Shown: positions 1 to 12,150, counted from the stretch's first letter. The stretch: DNA of 64,000 nt from Apiosordaria backusii (GCA_030549205.1 JAUKTV010000013.1:682001-746000); one strand, 5' to 3'. The notes: generated from the sequence alone by a model not told the origin. Numbers and translations: made by a program.

Positions 1-1754
1 ATCACGCAGCCTCGACGAGCCGATGGAACGTTTATTAGGGATTGGTGATGGCGTGTGTTATTTTGCACCTTCCTCCACTCTGTTCTCGCCCAAGGATGGA
101 AGGACTCGAGCCCGTGAGCCGTGAGCCGGCCGTGATGGTGGGAAAGGGAAGGACGCGCTGCCCTCCGAACGGTTGTTTAACGAGACTTCGGGACGAGCCC
201 GTTTTTGTTTGGCTAATTCTCGGCCAAGGATTTATCAAGGGAATGGACCGAGATATCCGTAGCCGTAAATCTTCCGTGGTTTGGATATCCTAAGCATACC
301 TTAATGATAAAACGAGCAACGGAATAGAAGCTGCACCTAAGATGCAGGTGTGCAGCACAGCAAAAGGGGCTTCGAGAATTGCGTGAGGCACGACTGGGTG
401 GATGACGGGATGCATCCATCCTTCCAGGTCCCAAATAAGATGTGCACCTCATTTCAAATTCAAGGTTTCTGCACAACGAATCACAGTGGACGCGGTGCAC
501 TAATCAATCCATAATTCGCCGTGCCGATGCTACCATGGACCCTCTACTGAGGAACCGTATTTGATTGTTTGATGGACCAGCGTCTGTGATATCTCAAAGC
601 ACTGAAGCAGACGCCAAAACAACACCTCGCAAATCGCTGCAGCAAACTCGGGGCTAAAACCATCTGTGCCCAACTCGGTTCCTCCCTACACTGCCAAAGC
701 AAACAGCCTGTGCCCTCTAGCAGCATTGACAAACACCTCCGAGGTCGCTGCGCTGCGCTTCAATGTCTGGATGTAGATCGAGAGACGTTGAGCCTGAGCC
801 GTCTCGTTGTGTCTCAGACACCACAGTCAAACAACCCCCATCCACAGGGTCCAAGTGATGTCTCGGTTCGACGCGAGAGCTGGGGCTCAGGGTTCATTGT
901 CCCTCGAGACCGCCGGCGCGGATCGATCTACCTGATCTGTCCCGGAAGCCTCGTCATTGTCCTCGACACGTGGGAAAGACACGCACAATAGTTAAGTCAC
1001 CTCATTCACGGACATTGCCGCACCGTCATGATTGATCAAAGGCTAGCTCTTTATTGGGTGTCAAAGAAGACAATGCTAACTACTACTCCTCCTCCTTTGA
1101 CCTTGTACCTCCCCAACCCTCACTCTCTCGTTGTTATCCCTCGAGAGCGACCGGTATCTCGCCCTGGTCTTGTGAAAACTCCACGGCTCGAGATCTCTCT
1201 AAGTGTTGCCTTAGTCCATGCTTCCCAGCTCAAGCCAAAAAGATGGTTCGACGTCTAAATAGTAAAGGAAAAGAAAAGATGTTGAAGTTCTTTTGTTTTC
1301 CCCCAAACGCCGATGTGCTTTCCTCAAATGCCGTTGCCCCATAGGGTATCGCAAATGTCATAACCTTTTGGCCTTTTTGGCTCATGCAAATGTCTTTGTT
1401 GAAAGACGCCTGTACCACCGCCCAACACCGCTTGCCGCGGCGACCCTTTTTTGTGTTCGTCAAAACTCCGAGACCATCGCCCAAGGAAAGTCAAAATAAA
1501 TATCGACTCATCACTGTGACCCAAACCACGCTATAAGCGTTCCCGTACAGTTACCACCGAAGAAACAAGCAGAAAATCACATGGATATATGTCTATCCGC
1601 CCACCCAGGTTTGTTGAGAACCGTACGCCAGTAATGCTTTATCCATAGAGATGCCAGAAAAAGGAAGAGAAAGAGGAGAAAAAGGAACTGTCCGTAGACT
1701 TATGAGATTGAATCTGCAGCAAGAAGTTGAATCTTCTGCGATACCATATCCCAC
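1..1754. other. Intergenic, left edge of window
   Basis: No gene is supported here. Open frames are short, have no recognisable domain and overlap on both strands. The stretch next to 1755 is the 3' flank of the SAM synthetase gene and probably contains its terminator region. Any gene to the left lies outside the window. Confidence 0.5.
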
Positions 1755-3098
1755 TTAGAACTTGAGGGCCTTGGGCTGCTCCCAGGTGAAGCTCTGGTTG
1801 GTGCCGAAGTGGCCGTTCTTGGCAGTCTGGAGGTAGATGGGCTTGGCAAGGTCGAGCTCCTTGACAATGACACCGGGGCGGAGGTCGAAGTTGTCACGGA
1901 TGATCTTGACGAGCTCATCAGAGTTCTTCTCGGAGGTGCCGTAGGTGTCGACATAGATGGAGAGGGGCTCCGCGACACCAATGGCGTACGAGAGCTGGAC
2001 GAGGGCACGGCGGGCAAGGCCGGCCGCGACGAGGGACTTGGCGATCCAGCGGCCGACGTAGGCGGCAGAGCGGTCGACCTTAGAGAAGTCCTTGCCGGAG
2101 AAGGCACCACCACCGTGGGCACCCCAGCCACCGTAGGTGTCGACGATGATCTTGCGGCCAGTCAGACCAGCATCACCCTGGGGACCACCAATGATGAAGA
2201 GCCCAGAGGGTTGGATCTAGATTGTGTTAGCAAAATGCAATGGCATGCTTTCAGGTAAATAGGAAGACTCACGTGGTAGATGGTGCGGTCATCAAGGTAC
2301 TTGGCGGGGATGGTCTTCTTGATGATCTTCTCGAGGATCTCCTTGCGGAGCTTCTCGGTGGTGATGTCCTCGCTGTGCTGAGCAGAGACGACGACGGTGT
2401 CGACACGGAGAGGGATGACGGCACCGCTGTCGTGCTTGTACTCAATGGTGACCTGGGTCTTGGTGTCGGGGCGGAGCCATGGGAGGGTGCCGTCACGGCG
2501 GGCAGCAGACATGGCAGCGTTGAGCTGATGGGCGAAAAGGAGAGTGAGAGGGAAAAGCTCGGGGGTCTCGTCGGTGGCATAACCGAACATGATACCCTGA
2601 TCACCGGCACCAAGGTTCTCGAGGCGGTCGTCCAAGTGAAGACCCTGGGCGATATCGGGAGACTGCTCCTCAATGGCAACGAGGAGGTTGAGGGTCTTGT
2701 AGTCGAAGCCCTTGGAGGAGTCATCGTAACCGATGTCCTTGATGGTCTTGCGAACAACCTTCTGGTAGTCGAGCTTGGCCTTGGTGGTAATCTCACCGAA
2801 GACCATGATCATACCGGTCTTGGTGGCGGTCTCGCAAGCGACCTTGGAGAGGGGGTCCTCAGCCAGGCAGGCATCGAGGATGGAGTCCGAAACCTGATCG
2901 GCGATCTTGTCGGGGTGCCCCTCACCGACGGACTCGGACTGTAAAAGGCGGTCAGCATTGGCACGCTCGGAATGTTATAGCCTCGCCTGGAAAACCTACA
3001 GTGAAGAGGAAAGTGCCCTCGTTGTAGTGCTTCCACCCGCTGATGCCGCTGGCGTCGCCATTGGCGCCGTTAGAGCCGTTCACACCGTTCGCAGCCAT
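1755..3098 (-). CDS. S-adenosylmethionine synthetase
   Basis: Makes S-adenosylmethionine from methionine and ATP in the cytosol, supplying methyl groups to the whole cell. Three exons: 3098-3000, 2938-2273 and 2216-1755, giving 408 aa; frame continuity and length fit the family (about 390-400 aa). Exon 2 begins with SESVGEGHPDK, the start of the N-terminal domain. It also contains the ATP/methionine signature GAGDQGIMFGYATDE. Exon 3 has the glycine-rich GGGAFSGKD loop. The N-terminus is a low-complexity Asn/Gly stretch (MAANGVNGSNGANG) that is longer than in yeast. Both introns have good donors (GTAGGT, GTGAGT). Strong codon bias and a CT-rich upstream region suggest high expression. Family identity is certain; the exact first intron is inferred from the conserved FTSESVGEG junction. 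Confidence 0.96.
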
Positions 3099-4968
3099 TG
3101 TGAGGTATTATGTATAGAGGGGGAGGAGCGTCTAGAGACAAGTTGAGTTAGTTGACGTTGCTTTTTGGGGAGGGCCAAGTGGTGGGGTTTAAATGTTTCC
3201 GGTGCGGGCTTGATTGGTTTGGGGGAGGAGTCGGAGCAGAAGGGAGAATTGGCGGGGCTGGGGGAGGGCCAGAGTCGAGCAGTCTCAAACGGCCCAGAGG
3301 GGCGATTGTGACAGGAAGACTCAGTCTGTTGTCGCGGAAAAAGAGTGCGAGTTCACCTGAGTGATTGTCTGGCCGTTTTGGAAAGTGACGGTATGTTCGT
3401 GGGAGTGGAAGTGTGGTTGGTGTTGTGCGATAAGAAAACAGAGGGGAAAATGATCTGGCTTTTTTCTTCCTCGAGGGAAGCGCGAAGCCAGTCGAGATAT
3501 TGAGACTCACCTTTGGAAAAACGAAAAGAGGGGCTGGACCAAACGAAGACAACTCAGGTATGGCGAAAGACTAGAGTGGGAGTGTAGAAGGAAGCGCTTG
3601 AAAGAAGATGGGAGAAAGAAGACTCCTTCGGGGGTGCGGGAGTATTTGAGGAAATTTTGGGGAGGTCCCTGAACAAGAATGGCCGAAAGGGCCAAGCGTC
3701 GGCCATTTTTCACCGCAAGGTTGGGACACGGAAAGGGCGGGGTATCGGGACACTGGCGCCTCATCCGCTGTACAAAATAATGCCCTCACTCGGCCAGGTC
3801 ATCGGGGTTTCTTGCAAAACTCCGGTCTCACAGGCCGGGACGCCCAGTATATAAAGACCCTAGAAACGGCTGCAGAATGACTGCAGAGGACGATCATAGT
3901 CCCGAACCAGCACCCCGAAACCATACTCCGAATTCTAGACATCCAATCACTATGATACATGGTTGGACGTGGTTGTCTCTACGTCGTTGCTTGGTGTTAG
4001 GGCTCTTATTTTGTACAGGCAGGCCTTATCACTTGCCGCCCGGGTACTGAGTACATTGGGCCTGTCTTTTTTCGTCAAATTGCGCCATAGCTGCCCCTCC
4101 CAGGTCTTCAAGGTGCATCAGCCTCAGAGATTCACCATCTGCGCGTCTCGCACGAGATTCGAAGACGGCATACCTCGCCTGTACCCGCTGAGGGCATTTC
4201 GACCTGATAGATTAACCAACTACCTTATACAATGTTAAGTATCACCCCGTGCCAGGCCCTGCATTAGCTGCGATCTTCAGACTGTGCTTGGAGCTTGACA
4301 AGCGGTCCTGTGCCTGCCTGGGAAAAGGGCCCCGAGTTATACCATGTGTGCAGGTACCTCAAGCATTGCGCAATTCCTCAGACGGTGCTCTTCACACCCT
4401 GTTCAGCAAGGTGCCAAGCTGAATAAGACAGATACCATTTTCCTCCGAGGTGGCTGTTCGTAGAGTTACGGTTACACGCCGATAACACTCCGAGCCCGAG
4501 TCTGTCTTACAACCTGGAAGCTTCTCTCCACACGTTCGCAGGATTCATATTTGGTTTACTGAACTAGTTGGATTAGTCTCAGGAGTGTATCGAGTCGATA
4601 TTTGGCCCCTTTCAGCCTTTACTTTTTGGTGGACTCTTGCAACACTAACTCGACGTTGCTGGTTACGCAATTCTTATTCTTCGAAGGTTTCGGGTGGGGA
4701 AGCACGGCTTGGGGCTGGGATGCGTTCCTGGACGGCTGAAGCCCCACTGCGGGGCAATTTTTTTCAACACAACGTGGGTCGGAAAAGATATCGAGTCTCG
4801 CCTGTGTCGTCAGAGCATCATTCCGGTCCCTTTTGCTTGTTGTTACCTCTACGCATTGAGTGTCAATTAACGAAGCTAATTGGTCACCATACAATTCTAC
4901 GGCTGTCAATTTTTCATCCCGCTCAGCCTTGCCGTAATCAGTGATCAGCCCCGACAACCACCATAATC
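3099..4968. other. Divergent intergenic region (SAM synthetase / GPN3)
   Basis: This stretch of 1.87 kb separates two divergently transcribed genes. It must hold both promoters. The part next to 3099 is purine-rich on the plus strand, that is CT-rich upstream of the SAM synthetase ATG, as is common for highly expressed fungal genes. A good TATA box (TATATAAAG at 3848-3856, plus strand) lies too far from GPN3 to serve it directly. A 32-codon frame beginning at 3952 follows it. No other coding evidence was seen. Confidence 0.5.
3848..3856 (+). promoter_or_regulatory. TATA box of an unassigned plus-strand transcript
   Basis: The sequence TATATAAAG is a near-consensus TATA element. It lies 104 bases before the ATG at 3952 that opens a 32-codon frame ending at 4050. 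GPN3 starts 1.1 kb further on, so this element probably drives something else or is fortuitous. What is transcribed, if anything, is not known. Confidence 0.3.
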
Positions 4969-5940
4969 ATGTCCAAGTTCGGAGTGATGGTGATGGGCCC
5001 CGCGGGCGCGGGCAAGGTATGGCCTCCTCGATACCTTTGATATTGCAAAGTACACCATCGCAAAGGCTCTAACACAACCTCACCCCAGTCCACCTTCTGC
5101 GCCTCCCTCATCACCCACCTCCAACTCAACCGCCGCTCCTGCTACTACGTCAACCTCGACCCCGCCGCCGAGTCCTTCGAGCACACCCCCGACCTCGACA
5201 TCCGCGACCTCATCTCGGTCGAAGATGTCATGGACGAGCTCAAGCTCGGCCCCAACGGCGGCCTAATCTACTGCTTCGAGTTCCTCATGGAGAACCTCTC
5301 CTTCCTCGAAGAGTCCCTCAACTCCGTCACCGAAGAGTACCTCATCATCTTCGACATGCCGGGCCAAATCGAGCTCTACACCCACTACCCCGTCCTCCCC
5401 ACCTTGGTCAACTTCCTCCGCTCCCCCGGTAACCTCGACATCAGGCTCTGCGCCGCTTATCTCTTGGAATCAACCTTTGTCGTCGACACCGCCAAGTATT
5501 TCGCCGGGTCGTTGAGCGCGCTGAGCGCAATGTATATGCTCGGGCTGCCGCACTTGAATATCCTCAGCAAGATGGACCTCGTCAAGGACCAGATTAGGAA
5601 GAAGGACTTTAAGAAGTTTCTTGTGCCGGATACGATGCTCATCGAGGAGGATCCAGAGGAGATTGCGGCTAGGAAGGCGGGGATTGATTACCAGCCTCCG
5701 GTTGAATCTGACGATCCTACGGATAAGGACGCGTTGATGTCGGGGGCGGGGTTCAAGAGGTTGAATGCTGCTGTTGCGCAGTTGCTGGAGAACTTTAGTA
5801 TGGTGCATTATCATAAACTGGACTGCACGGATGAGGATAGTGTGGGGGGTATTCTGAGTTATATCGATGAGTGCATCCAGTGGGCCGAGGCCCAAGAGCC
5901 TAAAGAGATTCCTGATGAGGAGTACGAGGACGAGGAGTAA
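4969..5940 (+). CDS. GPN3: GPN-loop GTPase 3 (RNA polymerase II assembly)
   Basis: GPN GTPases act as dimers in the cytoplasm and are needed for assembly and nuclear import of RNA polymerase II. Two exons: 4969-5016 and 5089-5940, giving 299 aa. The phosphate-binding loop GPAGAGKST (residues 10-18) is split by the intron. The family-defining Gly-Pro-Asn insert lies at residues 70-72 within LGPNGGL. The switch II motif is FDMPGQIELYTH and the guanine-specificity element is LSKMDLV. The C-terminus is acidic (EEYEDEE), as in GPN3 proteins. Assignment to GPN3 rather than GPN2 rests on overall length, the acidic tail and the PHLNILSKMDL region. Confidence in the GPN family is very high. Confidence 0.94.
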
Positions 5941-6534
5941 GCCGAACGACGATCTTGAACATGGATACCCGAGCGAGAGGTATTGGTCATGCTGGGAGTT
6001 TGGGTCTGCTTTTGGTGATTTCGGACCTTGGGTGCATGGATAGGGATGCATAGCGAAGGCGTTGGGTTCAATAAAAGTAGGAGTGTGTCTCGATAGTGAG
6101 AAGCAAGTTGACTATATTTTCATGATAGGTACAAATTCTAGCATTGTGGTACACGGCATAGCGGCGCTTGCTTGCTGCTATGAAAAGAGAAATAACCCTC
6201 CGTCGTCGTTCCTTGTCATGATACCATGTTCTTCATAAGTGATATATCCCAAAAGTTGAAATCCACCGCTCTATTTTTCCTGTCCAAGCAATTCTTCCAG
6301 ATAGATCCCCAGGTAAACCATCCGTAACTCCTGACTATGCTGCTAGCCAACCAGCCCCAGAACCAGATCATCAATACAGTCCCGTGCCATAATCTTCCGT
6401 GTCTTTTTCCAATCCATTTGTAGTCATACCAGCTCCGAACATTCCTCCAGACAAACCTCCCCCATTCGTGACCATAAACCCCCCTCCTCCCCTGTTTTTT
6501 CCCTTACATTTCCTTCCTTCCGTTACTATCTCTC
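5941..6534. other. Convergent 3' intergenic region (GPN3 / Apq12-like)
   Basis: The two flanking genes converge here, so it should hold two 3' untranslated regions and terminators. The right half is very C-rich on the plus strand. No coding or RNA feature was recognised. Confidence 0.5.
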
Positions 6535-7212
6535 TTAATACCTCCCATACCCACCCTTACTCCCCCCATACCCCTGCCCCTGTCCCTGTTGCCCACCTCC
6601 CGCCCGCTGAGCAGCCTCATACTCCCTAACCCAAACCCCCACCACGCCCTGCACCCACCCGTACACCGCACTCCCCAGCACAACCACATCTTTTACGCTC
6701 TGCTCCAGCCCCCTCTGCCACGCCATAGATACCAGCACCCCGATAAAACTCCAGAAAACCAACCTCATCGCCATCCTCGTCCAGAACCTGATGACCCTGT
6801 TGACAAAAGAGAGGATCTGCACCACGAGAAAGATCACGCCTAGCAACACCGCGACGGAGATGATCTGCGGGGAGTCGTGGAGGTAAGCGGCGAGCTTGTC
6901 CATTGTTGGTTCGAGGACAGGCCAGAGCTGGTAGGTGAGAAAGTTGGAGAGGAAGGAGTAGGATTTTGTGAGGGTGGTGTTGAACGGGGAGGTGGGGTCG
7001 AGGAGGTGGGTTTGGAGGAAGGTTATGGCGGAGGGGGGGAGGATTCCTTTTTGAGGGGGGGGTTAGTTTGGTTTTTTAGGCAAATTATGGAGAGATAGCG
7101 AGGGAGGCAGTGTTGATGTTGTTGTGGTTTTGTGATAGGGAGAGGGGATTGGGACATTGGGAAACTTACCTTCTAGGAGGTGGACAAGGTAGGATAAAGG
7201 GATGTTCGCCAT
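6535..7212 (-). CDS. Apq12-family nuclear pore assembly / nuclear envelope protein
   Basis: Apq12 proteins are small membrane proteins of the ER and nuclear envelope that support nuclear pore assembly and membrane lipid homeostasis. Two exons, 7212-7170 and 7046-6535, encode 184 aa in a continuous frame. The first exon gives MANIPLSYLVHLLEG. Two hydrophobic segments lie at about residues 75-96 and 108-124, separated by a short basic stretch (NRVIRFWTRMAMR). The tail is Gly/Gln/Tyr-rich (GGGQQGQGQGYGG). The intron has a GTAAGT donor. The family call rests on the paired hydrophobic segments and on similarity recalled for the N-terminal NLLSxxLPPxAxxxLxxHLL-type pattern; no search was run. A later ATG (6903) would remove the conserved N-terminus, so I prefer 7212. 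Confidence 0.75.
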
Positions 7213-8118
7213 GGTGAAACTGGTTTTTGACTGTGGCTTGATTTTTCCAGGAAAAAGGGCACTTCTGAGAATTTTTGGGGAGTTTGGTCTTTGTTTGCGA
7301 AAAATGGCGGTGTTCTGTCTGGACTTGTCACGGTGTGTCGCGCGAGGAAGAGACAGCTGATGGCTGCTGATAACGATAAAGAAATAAATATGGGGCCAGC
7401 CCTGCAGGGGGGTTGATGATGTGTCAATTTTGGCTTCCAAGTGTCCAGTCGCGAGTTGCGCGCCACCAGTTTGATATGGGAAAAAGCTCTTGTAGGGTGA
7501 AATGATTGAGTGATACATTTTTGGGCTGGAAAGGTGTTTTAACTCTTGCTCTCAAAGATTCAGAGGTCATTCATCTGCCCATAGTGCTCGCTCGCTACTT
7601 TTTGCTACCTAATATACATTTGAACCCTAACCCCCGTCATGCACCTTACAAAGTTCCTCGTGTGAGTGTCTCGTTTCACAAACCGGTGATGAAAAAAAAC
7701 AATGATTTCTTTCCAAACTTCAAGCTCAGCATAGCCGGCTTGAGCGGAAGGGTCCCAAACAACAAAAATATACACATTCCCAAATGCAGGTCCATCTTTG
7801 CACTCCGTGGCGCCTAGGTTGATGATCGATCCAATCTCGCAAAACAAAAAAAAAAACAAAGAACACCGATCCGTTGGTGCGATACTTGAAACTTCTTTTG
7901 TAGTATCATCACCCCTACTGTAATCGGTTCCAGTCGACTTGCAGTACCAGCAACCTCCTGAATTACCCCCTCTCCAACATTGCGCGGCTCTGTATTCTGA
8001 ATGGTGCCGTGGCTGTTGGTGGCCAACCTACGCAAGATGATTTGTGTCTCTCCGGTATCGCAGCTGGAGAGATGATGAAGTGTGTGATGACGCGGTTTAG
8101 AGAAAGCTGGCATACCGC
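7213..8118. other. Intergenic between Apq12-like and Mpo1-like genes
   Basis: This 0.9 kb holds the promoter of the Apq12-like gene on its left and the 3' flank of the Mpo1-like gene on its right. There is an A-rich run near 7846. No gene or RNA was recognised. Confidence 0.5.
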
Positions 8119-8844
8119 TTATTGAACTTTCTTCGCCTTCTCTGCCTGTTCAGCCTTCCGCGCGCGGAACTTGGCAATCTCGACTGCGACAGCCTTGTCG
8201 ACACGCTTCTTGAGCTCGGGTCGGTAACCGATCATGAAGAGGAGCTCGAGCCAGACGAACAGGGGAGCCAAAAAGATGGCCTGGAATAGGTTGTCCAGCA
8301 GGGCCGGAGCTCTGCCCTCGAACTTGCCATGGCCGACAAACTGTGCGATCCAGCACACGATGTGGATTGCAAGAGCGGTTTGGTTGGCGCTCTCAGGGTA
8401 TTGGATCCGGAGATAGTTTGTCCCAGCCGCTGAGGCGAGGCAGATCAATGACAGAGCTCCTCCAGCAACAGGTTCAAGAAGGAGGTATAAAGCTCCCCAT
8501 GTCATGGCTGCAAAGGTGCCCAGGTTTGGTGTGAGATAGGGTATTGACAGCCATGATGGCAGTGTGAAAAAGGGGCCATAGTTTGATGCCTGGGAGACAT
8601 GTCAGACATGGTGAACCTGCCATTCTGCGGGATGCACGTACCAATGCAAATGCTGAGAATAAGATCAGGGGCACGCACACCATGTGAATGACAATATTCA
8701 CCTGGTTATGGTGGTATGCACCGTACTACAACCGGCAAATAAATTAGCCTCCCACTCTAGCGGCACCTAACCGGACGGCCTGGTGTTGTCGAGCTAAAGG
8801 TATATGCTTACAAAGGTGAGTTGTTTTTCAAGGTCAAGAGACAT
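8119..8844 (-). CDS. Mpo1-like (DUF962) 2-hydroxy fatty acid dioxygenase
   Basis: Yeast Mpo1 (YGL010w) is an ER Fe(II) dioxygenase that shortens 2-hydroxy fatty acids by alpha-oxidation during phytosphingosine breakdown. Three exons, 8844-8812, 8725-8642 and 8589-8119, give 195 aa, matching the family length. The conserved metal-binding histidines are visible: YGAYHHNQVNIVIH (H16, H17, H25) and IHIVCWIAQFVGHGKFE (H115, H126). Several hydrophobic segments fit an ER membrane protein. The C-terminus is a lysine/alanine-rich cytosolic tail (RARKAEQAEKAKKVQ). The intron positions are supported by clean frame joins. The enzymatic role is inferred from the family. Confidence 0.88.
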
Positions 8845-10118
8845 GGTGGGCTAGGATAGTCAGGTGTAGGTAGTGAAGCCTAACGTGCAAAGGGGCTGAG
8901 GAGGACTGATATTTGCTGCTGAAGGATCCTGTCTGGAAAAGTCGCGCAATTGGCCAGTTAGTGGGCCAATGAAATAAAAAGAGGTCGGTGATGAATAGGT
9001 CAGCTGCGATATGGTTAGAGACAAATCAGGGTGGAGAAGGCCACGGCAACCGGGTGCGGAACATAGGAGAAGTATTATTTCAGACGGCGATGAGGCGAGA
9101 TAGCTGTGCAATGATGATCTGACGACGTTGGCCAATTCGCGGCGCGTTCAGAGCTGATGGGTACCTCCATGGAGCTGACAGTGACCTGTGCCTCGGATGG
9201 CGCCAAGCGGGGCACTAAATGCGAGCAAGGGCTGTACTTCCCCATGGGGCGACACTGACAGCTACAGCGGGATGCGCCGGCCAAATGCCACATCAGACGG
9301 GCGCGATTGTTTTGATCAAGATGCGCTTCTGGGGTAAAACCCGGTTGGAGTTTTGGGACACCTCAAAGTCGGGGACTGTCTTGAGGAGAATTTGGAGATG
9401 CCCAGCTGAAGCACAGCGCAGTCGTGGCATGTGACATCCCGTTCCGTTCAAGAGCCAGGGCATCGCTGACGGGTTGAGTGACAGTAGTTTCCAAAAATCA
9501 GCCCAAACACCTCGCAGGAAATAACATCATAAAACCTCAACATCCATGTCTAGGTAGTGATCTCATACTATCTCCAAGCCCCAGCAAAACACCAGTTGCA
9601 GAACTTGTCTTAAAACATCAAAAAGTCAGGGTTGTTGCGCCAAGCCACCCGGGAGCTCTCGAAGCGAAAAAGCGGTTCCTGCAGCTTCTGCGCACAGACC
9701 AATAGCTTAATTCAAGCCGCAGAGAGTCCCTCCAACAATTTTCCGTCAGTGCAGTGTGCTATACCGCGTACAACGTCAGCCTTGCAAACTGCAACCAATT
9801 GCGATCGCAGTCGCATTCATCCTCTCCATCCTCTGACCTCAATCAACACTCGAAGTCGCCAGCCAGCGCGTCAAGTCGGCGGCACCGTAATTATTAATTC
9901 TTTATCCCCATCGGCAGGGTCTCGTCTTTGGTGAATAACAACAAAGAAGCACTCAAAGCGAGCGACCGAGGAGCAGCCCAGAGGCATTGCGCAACTCGAC
10001 TCTCGCAACCCGACGAAATACAAGACGACTTGGCTCAAAATCGCTACACTCCGAATTACACAAGCTTCACTTTCCCTCCGATACTGTTACGACGCGACGA
10101 CCGTCATCTGCGACCATC
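8845..10118. other. Divergent intergenic region (Mpo1-like / RPB7)
   Basis: This 1.27 kb separates two head-to-head genes and should carry both promoters. The part just before 10119 is C/A-rich with repeated CGACGA-type motifs, as often seen in 5' untranslated leaders. No gene was recognised. Confidence 0.5.
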
Positions 10119-10785
10119 ATGTTCTTCCTTCACAATCTCGAGCGGCGTGTCCTGCTGCACCCGTCGTACTTTGGCAAGAACATGACCGAGCTTGTCACCA
10201 CGAAATTGGTCAAAGACGTTGAGGGAACATGTACTGGCGACTACTACATCATTGCCATCATGGACACGTTCGATCTGTCGGAGGGGCGCATTCTTCCTGG
10301 AAGCGGCATGGCCGAGTTCACAGTGGGCTATCGAGCTGTGGTCTGGAGGCCATTCAAGGGCGAGGTTGTTGATACCATATGCACTTCGGTCAATCAGCAC
10401 GGCTTCTTTGCCAATGCCGGCCCATTGAGCATATTTGTTTCTTCTCACGTATGCATAGCCCACGCCTCGGCGTCATCTTCTCGCAGCCGCCCTCTTTAGT
10501 CCATGGTTACTGACTTGAGTTGGTTTGACAGTTAATACCCGATGAAATCACCTACGACGCGAACGCCACTCCTCCACAGTACACCAACCATTCCGATATC
10601 GTCATTGAGCCCGGGACTCACGTCCGTATCAAGATCATTGGCCTGAGGACGGGGGTAGGGGAGATGTTTGCAATTGGTAAAATCGACGGTGATTATCTCG
10701 GGTATGTAGCGGCACACTACTTTAAGGTACTAGAGCTTAGATTTACTAACCCACGTTCCAATGCTACAGATGCTTGCAAGCATAG
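10119..10785 (+). CDS. RPB7: RNA polymerase II subunit Rpb7
   Basis: Rpb7 pairs with Rpb4 to form the stalk of RNA polymerase II and binds nascent RNA. Three exons: 10119-10448, 10532-10701 and 10770-10785. They give 171 aa, the same length as the yeast protein. The N-terminus MFFLHNLERRVLLHPSYFG and the segment IPGSGMAEF-like LPGSGMAEFTVGYRAVVWRP mark the Rpb7 N-terminal domain. The second half (IEPGTHVRIKIIG, FAIGKIDGDYLG) is the OB-fold domain. The last exon encodes only about five residues (CLQA plus one split codon). The last intron has a textbook CTAAC branch point. An upstream in-frame extension exists, but the conserved MFFL start is clearly the real one. Confidence 0.95.
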
Positions 10786-11496
10786 GTCTCTGAGAGATTT
10801 CGCTATAAACACCATGCCGGGGTGACAGAGGGCGGAAAATACCAAAAGGACAAAGGAGCGATATTGGCTACCAAAAATATGGCTCTGATCAGCAGTTGGG
10901 CATCAAAAATAGGGTGCTGGTCATTAAGGTGCCGATTTTGAGCTTCAAAGCATATACACATACCACATTTGGCGATACATAAGGGTTGCTTTTTGAGGCT
11001 GCTTCGGTTGGACGTGGGCACTTTAAGCTAGTTGAGGAAGCATACATCAACCCGTCAGCCAACTAAACAATACCGGCGTCATGGGGGTTTAGGTAGAGGG
11101 ATATTTGGACCTTGATGAAAAAGGAGTTTACATGGGTGGACGTTTGCCAGAAGGGGACAACAGGCACGATATGTAAGGTGTAGATTGTTGTGAGATGGAA
11201 AACACATCACAGAAAATGATCATTGCAGCCGGATATTGGGGGAACGGCTCAGGATGCAACAAGAAAGATAATTTTTGCATATCCCGGCAACAATGCCATT
11301 CGAGTATGGTACATATATGACAACTTTTTTTCTGATCTTACAATCCCTCCTGCGCTGCTGTCTTCCTGGCCCATTCAGGGCCGTTCAGGCCTATCCCTAT
11401 CTCAGAATAACCTCCCCATCCATCTCCAACTTGAAATTCCTCCCAGGCCATATCATCTCGTTCCATTCCCTTGGCCCATCATTTCTAACCTCCCCT
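10786..11496. other. Convergent intergenic region (RPB7 / bL21m)
   Basis: 3' flanks of two converging genes. Nothing else recognised. The right end is C-rich on the plus strand because it adjoins the Gln/Gly tail of the bL21m gene. Confidence 0.5.
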
Positions 11497-12150
11497 CTAT
11501 TGCTGCTGCCCCTGCGCCTGCCCCTCCGGCACCAAAATCCTAACCTCGCTCACCCTCAGCACGGTATACTTGTGCTTGCTCCTCACCGTCTTTGTCCTCC
11601 TGCACCTCTGCTTCTTCTTGATTTTCAGCCTCATCGGCTCGGCCTCTGTCCCCTCGACCACAGCGCGGCATTCGAATAGCGACTCATCGACGTAGGGGGA
11701 GCCTTTGAGGGTGAAGTCGCGGGAACCGATGGCGGTGGCGCGGTTGAGGCGGAGGACGTCGCCGGGGCTGACGCCGGGCATTTTGAAGGGGAGGCGGATC
11801 TGGTCGCCGGGGGTGACGAGGTAGGCTTGGCCTTGGATGTAGAGCTGGAGGTATTTGTTTCCGGGTTGGAGGGCGAGGAGGGGGAGGAGCTGGAGGGTTT
11901 GGGGGGTGGCGGGGGAGGTTGTTCGGGGTGCGCCGCCTTGACGGGGGGGAAGGGAGGATGGGTTTGGTGGTGATGATGGGGGGAGGGGGGCGGAGGACTG
12001 GGAGGGGGTTGGGGAGGGGGGGCCGATTTGGGAGGGGGTTTGGTGGAGGGAGCGGGTTGTGGTGACAGTGGTGAAGGTTGGTCGGAGGGTTGATGGGCGA
12101 GGAGCTGTCGCTCGGAGCTCCAGGAGGGAGCGGAGGAGTGTCCTACTCAT
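11497..12150 (-). CDS. Mitochondrial large-subunit ribosomal protein bL21m
   Basis: A nuclear-encoded protein of the mitochondrial 54S ribosomal subunit (bL21 family, Mrpl49 type). It is a single exon of 217 aa. Residues 1-80 are a typical import presequence and linker: MSRTLLRSLLELRATAPRPS followed by a Pro/Ser-rich stretch. The core has the bL21 pattern of short beta strands: YIQGQAYLVTPGDQIRLPF, then LRLNRATAIGSRDFTLKGSPYVD. The basic segment KIKKKQRCRRTKTVRSKHKYTVLRV is the typical bL21 C-terminal KxKRRKxxRRxxGHRxxxT pattern. The extra Gln/Gly tail is unremarkable. The call is firm at family level. Confidence 0.87.
   Translation of the reverse strand: MSRTLLRSLLELRATAPRPSTLRPTFTTVTTTRSLHQTPSQIGPPSPTPSQSSAPLPPSSPPNPSSLPPRQGGAPRTTSPATPQTLQLLPLLALQPGNKYLQLYIQGQAYLVTPGDQIRLPFKMPGVSPGDVLRLNRATAIGSRDFTLKGSPYVDESLFECRAVVEGTEAEPMRLKIKKKQRCRRTKTVRSKHKYTVLRVSEVRILVPEGQAQGQQQ

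Noticed and set aside
1809..2944. Plus-strand frames of 149 and 234 codons
   Set aside because: They lie antisense to the highly biased SAM synthetase exons and have no domain.
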